Notes under the pieces: model-generated
Seen by the model: only the letters and a program-made list of their open reading frames with translations
What the model was told of the DNA's origin: nothing
Database searches by the model: none
Program-made: the position numbers and the translations under genes
Origin: Leptospirales bacterium
Lineage (GTDB): Bacteria; Spirochaetota; Leptospiria; Leptospirales; Leptonemataceae
Direction of reading: 5' to 3'
DNA length: 64,000 nucleotides
Assembly (NCBI GenBank): GCA_019694685.1
Contig: JAIBBM010000004.1
Coordinates: forward strand, 1-64,000
Shown: positions 16,662-24,738 of the stretch, piece by piece
How the letters are laid out: each line of letters opens with the position of its first letter
Position numbering within the stretch: position 1 is the first letter of the stretch

Positions 16662-18242
16662 TCATTTCCGACAAAAATTTCGAATCTCGCGGATCATGAA
16701 GTCAATCTCACTCTGCGTACGCCCTGGATAAACACCGACCCAGAATGTATCGTTCATGATCTGATCTGTGACGCTCAGGTCCCCGATGACGCGGTATCCT
16801 TTGCCCGTGGCGCGCATTTCATCGAAGCTCGGGTGGCGAAGGAAATTGCCAGCAAACAGCATTCTGGTCTGGATCTTCTTTGATTCCAGATGCGCGACAA
16901 TCTGGTTGCGCGTAAAGCGTGCACCTTTGCGAACCGTGAGCAGGAATCCAAACCAGCTTGGCTTTGAGTTGGCCGTTGCTTGCGGTAGAATCAACACATC
17001 TTCCAGGTCTTTGAGACCCTCATAGAGTAGATTGAAATTCTTTATGCGCGCTTCTACAAAAGAAGGAAGCTTTTCGAGCTGCGCGCAGCCCACTGCAGCC
17101 TGCATGTCCGTTGCCTTGAGGTTGTAGCCAAAGTGGGAGTAGATGTATTTGTGATCATATCCTTGTGGTAACTGACCGAGCTTGTGCTCGAATCGAATTC
17201 CGCACGTGTTGTCTTTTCCTGGATCGCACCAGCAATCTCTACCCCAGTCTCTAAAGGAGAGTATGATTTTTTCCAGGAGTACGCGCGAAGTGCACACTGC
17301 GCCGCCTTCGCCCATGGTCATGTGATGTGGAGGATAAAAACTAAATGTTCCCATATCTCCGATGGATCCAGTTTTCTTCCATTCTCCGTCTATGAAGTAC
17401 TCTGTACCCAGAGCGTCACAGTTGTCTTCGATGAGCCAGAGGTTGTGCTTCGCGCAGAACGCTTTGATTGCCGCCAGATCAAATGGATTTCCGAGGGTAT
17501 GTGCGAGCATGACTGCTCGAGTGCGCGGAGAAACTGCTTCTTCCAGATATTTTACATCTACATTGTATGTGGGGAGAGACACATCGAGAAAAACGGGGAC
17601 ACATCCGTTCTGGATGATCGGCGTAATTGTGGATGGAAAGCCTGCAGCAACACTGATGACTTCATCTCCGGGTACCAGTCTTTTGTCCCCGAGCCTGCTC
17701 GAAGTTAGCGCAGAAAATGCGAGTAAGTTCGCGGATGATCCTGAATTCGCGATGAGAAGCTTTCGCGCACCCACGTATCGCGCCAGGCTTGATTCGAATT
17801 TCGCACTGAATCGTCCTGCAGTCAGCCAGAAGTCCAGGGCAGAATCTGCCAGGTTGAGCATTTCCTTTTCATCATAGACTCGTCCGGCGTACGAGATGGG
17901 TCTTCCTTCTTCGAAGGGGACTTTCTTGTGACCAAACCGATAATTGCCTTTGACTGCAAGAGCAGTGCGTTTGCGGAAAAAATCTGCGAGGAGCGAATCG
18001 GGTGCGGTTGCGTTTTTTGAAATGGCAGAGGAGGCTGGCAGGCGATAGACTTCGGCTGCCGCCAGGTGGCTGCCCTGGAAAGGACCTTCTTCGTGCCAGG
18101 TCACATGATCTGTGGCTGGAGTAGTGTGGAAAAGCACAGCGAAATCCACCATGGAATCCTTTGTTCCATCTTCGAGTGCCACTGCCGATTGAGGCGAGTC
18201 GTGCAGTTTGATTTCGTATACATTCCCAGCTATTATTTGCAT
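16662..18242 (-). CDS. rfbH: CDP-6-deoxy-4-hexulose 3-dehydrase (RfbH/E1) with N-terminal extension
   Basis: 526 residues. From about residue 85 on it is the E1/RfbH enzyme that removes the 3-hydroxyl of CDP-4-keto-6-deoxyglucose with pyridoxamine phosphate and a [2Fe-2S] cluster. FSFYPPHHMTMGEGG has the diagnostic His in place of the PLP lysine. RDWGRDCWCDPGKDNTCG supplies Cys337, Cys339 and Cys347, and IEDNCDALGT a further Cys at 275. The family is normally about 435 residues; the first 85 or so residues here are an added segment with no match I recognise. ATG 18242 is preceded by GAGG with a 6-base gap, better than the TTG at 18254. Confidence 0.93.
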   Translation of the reverse strand: MQIIAGNVYEIKLHDSPQSAVALEDGTKDSMVDFAVLFHTTPATDHVTWHEEGPFQGSHLAAAEVYRLPASSAISKNATAPDSLLADFFRKRTALAVKGNYRFGHKKVPFEEGRPISYAGRVYDEKEMLNLADSALDFWLTAGRFSAKFESSLARYVGARKLLIANSGSSANLLAFSALTSSRLGDKRLVPGDEVISVAAGFPSTITPIIQNGCVPVFLDVSLPTYNVDVKYLEEAVSPRTRAVMLAHTLGNPFDLAAIKAFCAKHNLWLIEDNCDALGTEYFIDGEWKKTGSIGDMGTFSFYPPHHMTMGEGGAVCTSRVLLEKIILSFRDWGRDCWCDPGKDNTCGIRFEHKLGQLPQGYDHKYIYSHFGYNLKATDMQAAVGCAQLEKLPSFVEARIKNFNLLYEGLKDLEDVLILPQATANSKPSWFGFLLTVRKGARFTRNQIVAHLESKKIQTRMLFAGNFLRHPSFDEMRATGKGYRVIGDLSVTDQIMNDTFWVGVYPGRTQSEIDFMIREIRNFCRK

Positions 18243-18250
18243 TTCAATCC

Positions 18251-19336
18251 TCAACCGGCTGCACGAATGCTTGCGTATTCTCTGATTTGTTCCAGAGTGA
18301 TTGCGCGAACATCTCCGCCGCTTTCATCCACTTTCACCCACTGCGCGATTTTGCTCAGAGTCTGGTCCAGCCCCCACACAGGGGACCAGCCAAGATCGGT
18401 ATGAGCCAAAGAGCAATCCAGTTTCAGAATGCCCGCTTCGTGTGGCTGGTTCGCAGATGCTTCCACTTTGACGCCACCTGGCCTTCCTAACGCGCTAAAC
18501 AATTGCTGCACTACGCTGGAAACTGTGCGCACATCCTTGTCCTCTGGACCAAAGTTATAGGCTTTCGCGAAATCTACGCTGGAATAGAGGTGTTGAGCCA
18601 GACAAAGGTAGCCCGAGAGTGGTTCGAGCACATGCTGCCATGGTCGCGTTGCGCGCGGGTTTCTAATGATCACTTCTTCTTTGCGAAGATAAGCAGCGAT
18701 GCAGTCCGGGATCAATCTGTCTTTTGCCCAGTCCCCTCCGCCAATCACGTTGCCCGCTCTTCCACTGGCCAGCGCAGTGCGATGCTGCGCATATTTTTCG
18801 GGATGGAAGTATGAGGAACGATAGGCGGCAGTGAGAATTTCCGCACAAGCTTTGCTTGAGGAGTATGGATCGTATCCTCCGAGGTGGTCATTCTCTCTGT
18901 AGCCCCACGGCCATTCTTTGTTTTCGTAGCACTTATCTGTTGTAACAATTACGATGGAGCGGACACCTCCACAGGCTCGCGCAGCCTCGAGCAAATGCAT
19001 GGTTCCCATCACATTCGTTTGATATGTTTCTACAGGTTGCGCATAAGATTCGCGCACAAGTGGCTGGGCTGCCATATGAATGATGATCTCCGGTTTAGCA
19101 TCTTTGACGGCAGACGTTAGGCGCGCTAGATCATTGATGTCTGCGATGTGTGAGTTCAGATCCTGGCTGATCTTCGCTCGCTCGTAGAGACTCGGGTCTG
19201 TTGGAGGCGAGAGTGCATACCCGGTGACCTTTGCTTTCATTTCAGAAAGCCACAAAGACAGCCAGCTCCCTTTGAAGCCGGTGTGACCGGTTAGAAATAC
19301 TTGTTTGCCTGCCCAGAATCCAGGATCAACGATCAC
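18251..19336 (-). CDS. rfbG: CDP-glucose 4,6-dehydratase
   Basis: 361 residues, extended SDR. Nucleotide site FLTGHTGFKGSWLSLWL, IIHMAAQPLVRESY, catalytic TTDKCYENKEW (the Thr-Asp-Lys pattern of RfbG/DdhB), and the Tyr-x3-Lys region YDPYSSSKACAEIL; then RAGNVIGGGDWAKDRLIPD. It converts CDP-glucose to CDP-4-keto-6-deoxyglucose, the substrate of RfbH. The GTG at 19336 overlaps the rfbF stop as GTGA; a frame from 19372 would add 12 residues within rfbF and is rejected. Confidence 0.95.
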   Translation of the reverse strand: MIVDPGFWAGKQVFLTGHTGFKGSWLSLWLSEMKAKVTGYALSPPTDPSLYERAKISQDLNSHIADINDLARLTSAVKDAKPEIIIHMAAQPLVRESYAQPVETYQTNVMGTMHLLEAARACGGVRSIVIVTTDKCYENKEWPWGYRENDHLGGYDPYSSSKACAEILTAAYRSSYFHPEKYAQHRTALASGRAGNVIGGGDWAKDRLIPDCIAAYLRKEEVIIRNPRATRPWQHVLEPLSGYLCLAQHLYSSVDFAKAYNFGPEDKDVRTVSSVVQQLFSALGRPGGVKVEASANQPHEAGILKLDCSLAHTDLGWSPVWGLDQTLSKIAQWVKVDESGGDVRAITLEQIREYASIRAAG

Positions 19337-20109
19337 GTCCAAACCTTCCACGGAGCCTTGCCGGACGCCCACATCTCTTCCAGTTGTCGTTTGTCACGGA
19401 GGGTATCCATGGGCTGCCAGAATCCACGATGTTTGAACGCGTGAAGTTCTCCTTTTGCCGCAAGGCCTTCCAGTGGTGCGCGTTCTAAAATCGTTGAATC
19501 GTTTTCGATGTAGTTCAGTACTTCTGGCTGCATCACAAAAAAGCCAGCATTGATCCACGCCCCGTCACCGACCGGTTTTTCGCGAAAGCCCGTCACGCGA
19601 TGCTCCCCTTCAAAGTCAAGCGCGCCGTATCTTCCCAGTGGCTGCGTTGCTGTCACAGTTGCCAGTCTGCCGTGTGATTTGTGAAATTCAACGAGTGCCT
19701 TGATGTCTACGTTTCCAACTCCATCGCCGTAAGTGAGGAGGAATGGTTCTTTGTCTATGTACGGTGCGACGCGTTTCACTCGTCCACCGGTTTGTGTTTC
19801 CATTCCGGTTTCTACGAGTGTGACTCTCCATGGTTCTGCTTTGTGATGGTGCACCATCATGCTTTGCTGATTCTTGAAATCAAAAGTAACATCAGATTCG
19901 TGCAGAAAGTAATTGGAGAAGTACTCCTTGATGACATAGCCCTTGTATCCAAGGCAGACAACGAAGTCGTCAAAGCCATAGTGGGAGTAGATTTTCATGA
20001 TGTGCCAGAGAATCGGTTTTTCACCGATTTCGATCATGGGTTTTGGGCGGAGGTGTGACTCTTCGCTGATGCGAGTGCCGAGTCCACCTGCAAGAATGAC
20101 GACCTTCAC
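19333..20109 (-). CDS. rfbF: Glucose-1-phosphate cytidylyltransferase
   Basis: 258 residues, matching the usual length of 257. It opens KVVILAGGLGTRISEESHL then RPKPMIEIGEKP, the nucleotidyltransferase signature with the variant typical of CDP-glucose enzymes. LTYGDGVGNVD holds the metal-binding Asp, and GAWINAGFFVMQPEVL the sugar site. It makes CDP-glucose from CTP and glucose 1-phosphate, the first step of the dideoxyhexose pathway. The GTG at 20109 is the family start; upstream codons have no similarity. It is the first gene of the eight-gene operon and is divergent from a lipoprotein gene 62 bp away. Confidence 0.95.
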   Translation of the reverse strand: MKVVILAGGLGTRISEESHLRPKPMIEIGEKPILWHIMKIYSHYGFDDFVVCLGYKGYVIKEYFSNYFLHESDVTFDFKNQQSMMVHHHKAEPWRVTLVETGMETQTGGRVKRVAPYIDKEPFLLTYGDGVGNVDIKALVEFHKSHGRLATVTATQPLGRYGALDFEGEHRVTGFREKPVGDGAWINAGFFVMQPEVLNYIENDSTILERAPLEGLAAKGELHAFKHRGFWQPMDTLRDKRQLEEMWASGKAPWKVWT

Positions 20110-20172
20110 GCCAAGCATTCCGTAAGGTAGCTCGTCGCAGGCCAGCTTTTTTTTGATTGCAGGGGGCGTTTG

Positions 20173-21804
20173 ATGTGTGCTGTTCAGAGCCTGGTTTCTA
20201 TGAATCGCTCGGCCAGTCAGGCAATCGACCATCAGCTCTTCTTCGCGGGGATACTCCTGGCATGCATGGTGCTTACGTCTTGTTCGCGTTCGGCTGAATT
20301 GAAGTCTTACGTATCCATTCCAACAAGCATTCCTGCGCTCGAGGAGTTTGGAAAAAAGAATGGTGCGCTGGTTCAGGTGGAAAGAAGGCAGAAGTCATCC
20401 GGCGGTGCAAACTGCGGACACAGCCCGGTCTGTCTGATCGTAATTCCATTTGTGATTGCTGGAGCTCTTTTCCCGGAGAAATACGATGTGGCAATTGCCA
20501 CCAGAGGACAGATTGAAATCTATTCCGGGATCTTTTCGACGGACGGGAAGTTTGTTCAGGCGCGCACAACAGAACCAGACGGAATTCACGAATTTCGCAG
20601 GCTGGATCTTCCGAAATTGCATCGGAGTATCATTGTAGAAATCGCAAAGGGCAAAGAAGAGGCATCCATCGAGCGCGTACCGCTCCTGCCACAGACACAC
20701 CTGGACGAAGACTATCGAAAATCCATATTCAAGAGCGGTTCACAGGACGATCGTTCAGACCTTCTTGCAGAAGCGGTGGACTGGATGGGGTCCGAAGCGG
20801 ATCCACTCGTGAAATCAGTGTTAGACGATCAGGCTTTCGGGGATCTTGCTCTTGCGCGATTCATGTCCTATGTCTGCGAGGACACAGAAAAGATTTCGAG
20901 CTTTGTGCGCGCAACCTCTCTCGATGCGGCTCTTAAGTCTTCAGATGTCACGCCTGCTTTGAATGCACTTTCTTGTTTTCCCTCGGAGGATCCAAAGGCA
21001 GCTCCATTCTTACGCAGATTGGCGCATAACGTCTGTGAAAACGCGGGGAGATCATTTTCTTACCCGTCAGAGGCAGTGCGATGGGGCGGGCATTCTTCGC
21101 TTTCGGTGTCGAGTCTGAAAAAGCGAATCGCCGGTGACATAGACGGTGAGCTATCAAACTGCAAATTGCCCGCCGCCAGGGTTCTATGGCAGGCGGCCCT
21201 CGACATTCCGTTTACCCGGGAGGACTTTGAAACTGCCATGCGAGACGATTCGTTTCGTCGTGAAATCACATCCCATCTGGACATGAATCTTCCGGAGGAG
21301 AGGGCAGGGCTATTTCGCCTGGTTCAGTCTGGCGAAGACGGAGAAGCGGCGATCCGGAGGCTGGAATCTCTGGAGTGGACCGCCCAGGGCCAGGAACTTG
21401 AAGCAATTGCCAGACAGTACATGCCTGTGCAGCATTCTGTTTTTTCAAGCAGCGACTACGGTAGACGTGCCTCCATTCTAAAAATCTTGCACGATCAAAA
21501 AGCATCGCCGCAGGCTGCGTCGGTTCTCTCTGTGTTTGAATCCGAAATCCCAAAGACTCCTTCGGAGCGCCTGGCTGAAATTCGAATCGCTCAGGTGGTT
21601 CTGGGTCATCATGAATATGCTCTCAGTGCGGCACGCGCACTCAAGCCTACATCGAGGCATCATTTAACCGGTGTTAAAGATGCGGGAGATCTAGTTTATT
21701 TTGGTCTAGGTCTTGCGGGGTGCAATGATAAAGAAATCCGGGATGCGTACTATTCATCGCGCAATGCGAGCGATCAGGATCGTGGCAAGCTTTGCACGAA
21801 GTAA
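20173..21804 (+). CDS. Unrecognised lipoprotein with helical repeats
   Basis: 543 residues. The signal peptide ends ILLACMVLTSC, a lipobox. An internal hydrophobic stretch VCLIVIPFVIAGALF occurs near residue 90. The rest is helical and rich in Ala, Leu and Glu, with segments such as DWMGSEADPLVKSVLDDQAF, KAAPFLRRLAHNVCENAG and ASVLSVFESEI that look like HEAT-type repeats, and scattered Cys residues. I recognise no family. ATG 20173 is preceded by AGGGGG at the right distance; a later ATG at 20200 would also keep the signal peptide. It is divergent from rfbF. Confidence 0.7.
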   Translation: MCAVQSLVSMNRSASQAIDHQLFFAGILLACMVLTSCSRSAELKSYVSIPTSIPALEEFGKKNGALVQVERRQKSSGGANCGHSPVCLIVIPFVIAGALFPEKYDVAIATRGQIEIYSGIFSTDGKFVQARTTEPDGIHEFRRLDLPKLHRSIIVEIAKGKEEASIERVPLLPQTHLDEDYRKSIFKSGSQDDRSDLLAEAVDWMGSEADPLVKSVLDDQAFGDLALARFMSYVCEDTEKISSFVRATSLDAALKSSDVTPALNALSCFPSEDPKAAPFLRRLAHNVCENAGRSFSYPSEAVRWGGHSSLSVSSLKKRIAGDIDGELSNCKLPAARVLWQAALDIPFTREDFETAMRDDSFRREITSHLDMNLPEERAGLFRLVQSGEDGEAAIRRLESLEWTAQGQELEAIARQYMPVQHSVFSSSDYGRRASILKILHDQKASPQAASVLSVFESEIPKTPSERLAEIRIAQVVLGHHEYALSAARALKPTSRHHLTGVKDAGDLVYFGLGLAGCNDKEIRDAYYSSRNASDQDRGKLCTK

Positions 21805-21827
21805 TGGTTCACGAATCAAAGGTTGAA

Positions 21828-22712
21828 TTACTTACACTGCCATCGATCCACATAGAGCGCCGTGCCGCAGTACATGTTCTTTGTGGAAGATTTCGCATCA
21901 CATGGACCTACTTTCGTGCGCAGTCTTCCTGTGGCCAGTATCGCACCGGGGCAATGGATTTCATCCCTGGATACAAGAATCCAGTCGCTGCCGAATACTT
22001 CCCAGTAGGACTCCTTTTCATTCAGCGCAATGCGCGGGTGTTGTTGTCCCTTGTTCGACAGAATACCTTCGACCTGGATTGTTTTGCCGTTGCATGGTTC
22101 AATATTCCTGGCTTCTATTTTACAGTTTGCTGCTTCTTTCGCATCAGAACGGATCTTGACTGTTTGTTTTTTTCCGTCTACAAAACCGGTGAGTGCGTTT
22201 CCCTCCATAACTGGTGCTGAATCAAAGACAGCCGGGGTAAGCATTTTGCCTGTTTTGTCTATCAACGTCCATTTGCCGCCTGTCATTCTGTAGTGTTCGC
22301 CTTCTTCCTGCCTTTTGCAGCCATTGCAGATCACAGCCATCCCGCCTTCGAATGGAAATGCGAAGTCAAAAGCGGCGGGAGTCACCTTACGGCCCTGTTC
22401 GTCGAAGAATCCCATCTTTCCTTTTTCTATATAACGGGCTTTTCCCTCTTCGAAGTAGTCTGGTCCGTTGTCGAACATGAACATTTCAAACTTACGAGTT
22501 CCCTTTGCATCAATGAGGTAGGGCTTGCTTCCTTCTATTACAGTCGCAAATCCAAATGCGTTGAATTCGCCTGCCATCACGAATCGCGCAGGGATGACTA
22601 CTTTGCCGGCAGCGTTCTTGAATCCGAACAGATTGTCCTTTTCAAATGATTGAAGCTTTTCTGCTAGGAGAGGGGAGGATAAAAGGAGACAAAGAAGCAG
22701 AATGCGTTTCAT
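21828..22712 (-). CDS. WG-repeat secreted protein
   Basis: 294 residues: signal peptide MKRILLLCLLLSSPLLA, then WG-type repeats (NLFGFKNAAGKVVIPARF, MGFFDEQGRKVTPAAFDFA, WTLIDKTGKMLTPAVFDSA), each of which has the Gly-aromatic, D/N-x-G-K, I/V-P-x-F pattern. The C-terminal 110 residues have several Cys (CKIEARNIEPCNGK, CPGAILATGRL, GPCDAKSS, YCGTAL) that probably form disulfides. Periplasmic or surface; role unknown. The start at 22712 begins the signal peptide; the longer frame from 22916 overlaps the next gene. It is convergent with the lipoprotein gene at 20173. Confidence 0.75.
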   Translation of the reverse strand: MKRILLLCLLLSSPLLAEKLQSFEKDNLFGFKNAAGKVVIPARFVMAGEFNAFGFATVIEGSKPYLIDAKGTRKFEMFMFDNGPDYFEEGKARYIEKGKMGFFDEQGRKVTPAAFDFAFPFEGGMAVICNGCKRQEEGEHYRMTGGKWTLIDKTGKMLTPAVFDSAPVMEGNALTGFVDGKKQTVKIRSDAKEAANCKIEARNIEPCNGKTIQVEGILSNKGQQHPRIALNEKESYWEVFGSDWILVSRDEIHCPGAILATGRLRTKVGPCDAKSSTKNMYCGTALYVDRWQCK

Positions 22713-22721
22713 AATGCATTG

Positions 22722-22759
22722 GACGGAAAATGATTGATGTGGTTCAACCATTTTCCGTC
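22722..22759. repeat. Perfect 11-bp inverted repeat
   Basis: GACGGAAAATG at 22722-22732 and CATTTTCCGTC at 22749-22759 are exact complements around 16 bases that hold a smaller dyad (TGGTT-C-AACCA). It fills the gap between the UPF0114 stop and the WG-repeat gene start on the minus strand. No T-run follows, so it is not a clear terminator; it could be an mRNA-stabilising hairpin or an operator. Confidence 0.6.
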
Positions 22760-22773
22760 GCCTGTTATAAGAA

Positions 22774-23388
22774 TCAGTGGTGACGCTTTCCGTCCCCTGT
22801 CGCTTCGTGTTTGGGCGCATGTGATCCACCGGACACTCTTTCTGAAAGTCCAATGGCAATGGCAGACAGCAGGAACACAAAATGAATTCCAGTCTGTGCG
22901 ATGAGAGTCTTTGCATCGTACTGGGCAGAGTTGATGAACGTTTTCAGAAGATGGATGGAAGAGATACCGATGATGGCAGTGGCCAGTTTCACCTTGAGGA
23001 CGGACGCATTCACGTGCGACAGCCACTCTGGCTGGTCCGGATGTTCTTCCAGATGCATGCGAGATACGAATGTTTCATATCCACCCACGATCACCATGAT
23101 GAGCAGGTTTGAAATCATCACAACGTCAATGAGACCCAGCACAACCAGCATGATGAGTGTTTCATTGAGATGGGTGGGTCCTTCCCCTTCCGGAGAAACC
23201 ATGTTCACTGAATGCGCGATTTCTTTGACCGCAGCTGCGGATCCCATCGCAGCTTCTACCAGATGAGCCAGTTCAATCCAGAAGTGCACCACGTAGACTG
23301 CCTGTGCGAGGATCAAACCTAGATACAGAGGGAGCTGCAACCAGCGGCTGGCGAATATTAGAGTGGGCAACGGGCGCATCTTCTTCAT
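22774..23388 (-). CDS. UPF0114 (YqhA) family membrane protein
   Basis: 204 residues with about four membrane helices. The opening SRWLQLPLYLGLILAQAVYVVHFWIE (split: SRWLQLPLYLGLILAQ, then VYVVHFWIEL) is the UPF0114 signature, followed by LIMLVVLGLIDVVMISNLLIM, the SRMHLEEHPDQPEWLSHV loop and a third block LKVKLATAIIGISSIHLLKTF. Family role unknown. The tail HEATGDGKRHH is His-rich. It is divergent from the OmpA/PD40 gene. Confidence 0.9.
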   Translation of the reverse strand: MKKMRPLPTLIFASRWLQLPLYLGLILAQAVYVVHFWIELAHLVEAAMGSAAAVKEIAHSVNMVSPEGEGPTHLNETLIMLVVLGLIDVVMISNLLIMVIVGGYETFVSRMHLEEHPDQPEWLSHVNASVLKVKLATAIIGISSIHLLKTFINSAQYDAKTLIAQTGIHFVFLLSAIAIGLSERVSGGSHAPKHEATGDGKRHH

Positions 23389-23560
23389 GGATTGGGTTCC
23401 TTTTTTGTTTTTTTGGGGAGGATTTCGCGCAAGGCGATGGACGGAAAGGCGCTAGCCTGTGCGAAACCTGTCGATCTTTTTTTCCCCTGTGGCCCGCTTT
23501 GCATGCGTTAAATCTTCAGCCGGGGCTCACTTTTTTTTTCCTGCTCGCGATACTGTACCC

Positions 23561-24736
23561 ATGGTCTCCCTTGCTCGCGCTTTTGTCCTGGCTTCTTTTG
23601 TTTTTACCTTCGCGTCTCTTTTTGCCGCGCCAGTGCGCCTTCCGTGGAATTCTCGCTCCCAGGAGTTCGGGGCTTCGCTCAGTGATCGCGACAATCTTTA
23701 CTTCTATTCTAATCGTGGCGGATCAGGCACGGATCTGTACTGTAGCAGGAAAGTGAACGGTGTTTTTGAGCCACCGGAACTTTTGAAAGAACTGAATTCT
23801 TCCTTCGATGACCAGAGCCCTTTCATACTGGGGGACGAAAGCGGAATTATATTCAGTTCCAATCGCGACGGGTCGCACGAGTTTCGCACTGCCAGAGGGA
23901 TCGCAGTTTCGCGCGATCTCTACTACGCGCGTCACACGGAGTCAGGCTGGGATGAGCCAGAAATCATGCCTGAAACAATCAATACGGATCTGATAGAAGA
24001 AAACCCGTTTCTGTACGGTAAGCGTTTATTCTTTGTGCGATATCCATTCGGCAAGCCAGAACTTGCACATATTTACTATTCGGATTTAATTGAGAGTGGC
24101 TGGTCTGAGGCTCGTCCTCTTTTTTCTTTTAGCGCCATCACTCCGGGTGTGTTTCGCGGCCGGTTCTTTTTTGCCACGAGAGCACAAAGCGGAAAGTACC
24201 AAATACAGTCCATTCCTCTCGATCAGATTCTATCCCCCGATGCGAAAAATCTGATACGCGCAGAGCCGGGCCTCGATCCGCAATCGGACGAAGCGTCCTA
24301 TGCAGAATCCAGAGATGGAACCGTTGTTTTCGCAAGACGCTCGCCCACAGGCGACTATGATCTTTTTAGCATGAATCAGGATCCATGGGAATCTTCGGAG
24401 AATTTTTCTTTAACGAGCATACTCTTTGAGAGCTCGCGCAGCGATGTCCTTCCAGAATCATCGCCGATCCTGGATCGCCTGGCGGAATATCTCAAGAGGA
24501 CGCAAGCGAAGGTCTTTGTCACGGGCCATACCGATCGCACGGGAGATCCACAAGCAAATCTACAGCTTTCTCGTGATCGGGCCCTCGCGGTGAAGCGCGA
24601 ACTAGTAAATCGTGGTGTTTCACCTGACAGAGTGAAGACGGACGGCAAAGGGCAGACGGAGCCAGTGGATCCAGGAGAAACAGAAGAAGCGTATGCGAAG
24701 AACAGGCGAACGGAATTTAAGATCTTGCGTGATTAG
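23561..24736 (+). CDS. OmpA-family protein with PD40-type propeller repeats
   Basis: 391 residues. Signal peptide (ARAFVLASFVFTFASLFAA). The middle has PD40/TolB-like blades (DNLYFYSNRGGSGTDLYCSR, GIIFSSNRDGSHEF, TVVFARRSPTGDYDLFSM). The last 120 residues are an OmpA peptidoglycan-binding domain: ILFESSRSDVLPESSPILDR, VFVTGHTDRTGDPQANLQLS, NRRTEFKIL, with the conserved Asp and Arg that bind diaminopimelate. It should link the outer membrane to the cell wall from the periplasm. ATG 23561 starts the signal peptide; the longer frame from 23459 is not needed. It is convergent with the GHL10 gene, two bases apart. Confidence 0.85.
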   Translation: MVSLARAFVLASFVFTFASLFAAPVRLPWNSRSQEFGASLSDRDNLYFYSNRGGSGTDLYCSRKVNGVFEPPELLKELNSSFDDQSPFILGDESGIIFSSNRDGSHEFRTARGIAVSRDLYYARHTESGWDEPEIMPETINTDLIEENPFLYGKRLFFVRYPFGKPELAHIYYSDLIESGWSEARPLFSFSAITPGVFRGRFFFATRAQSGKYQIQSIPLDQILSPDAKNLIRAEPGLDPQSDEASYAESRDGTVVFARRSPTGDYDLFSMNQDPWESSENFSLTSILFESSRSDVLPESSPILDRLAEYLKRTQAKVFVTGHTDRTGDPQANLQLSRDRALAVKRELVNRGVSPDRVKTDGKGQTEPVDPGETEEAYAKNRRTEFKILRD

Positions 24737-24738
24737 AA

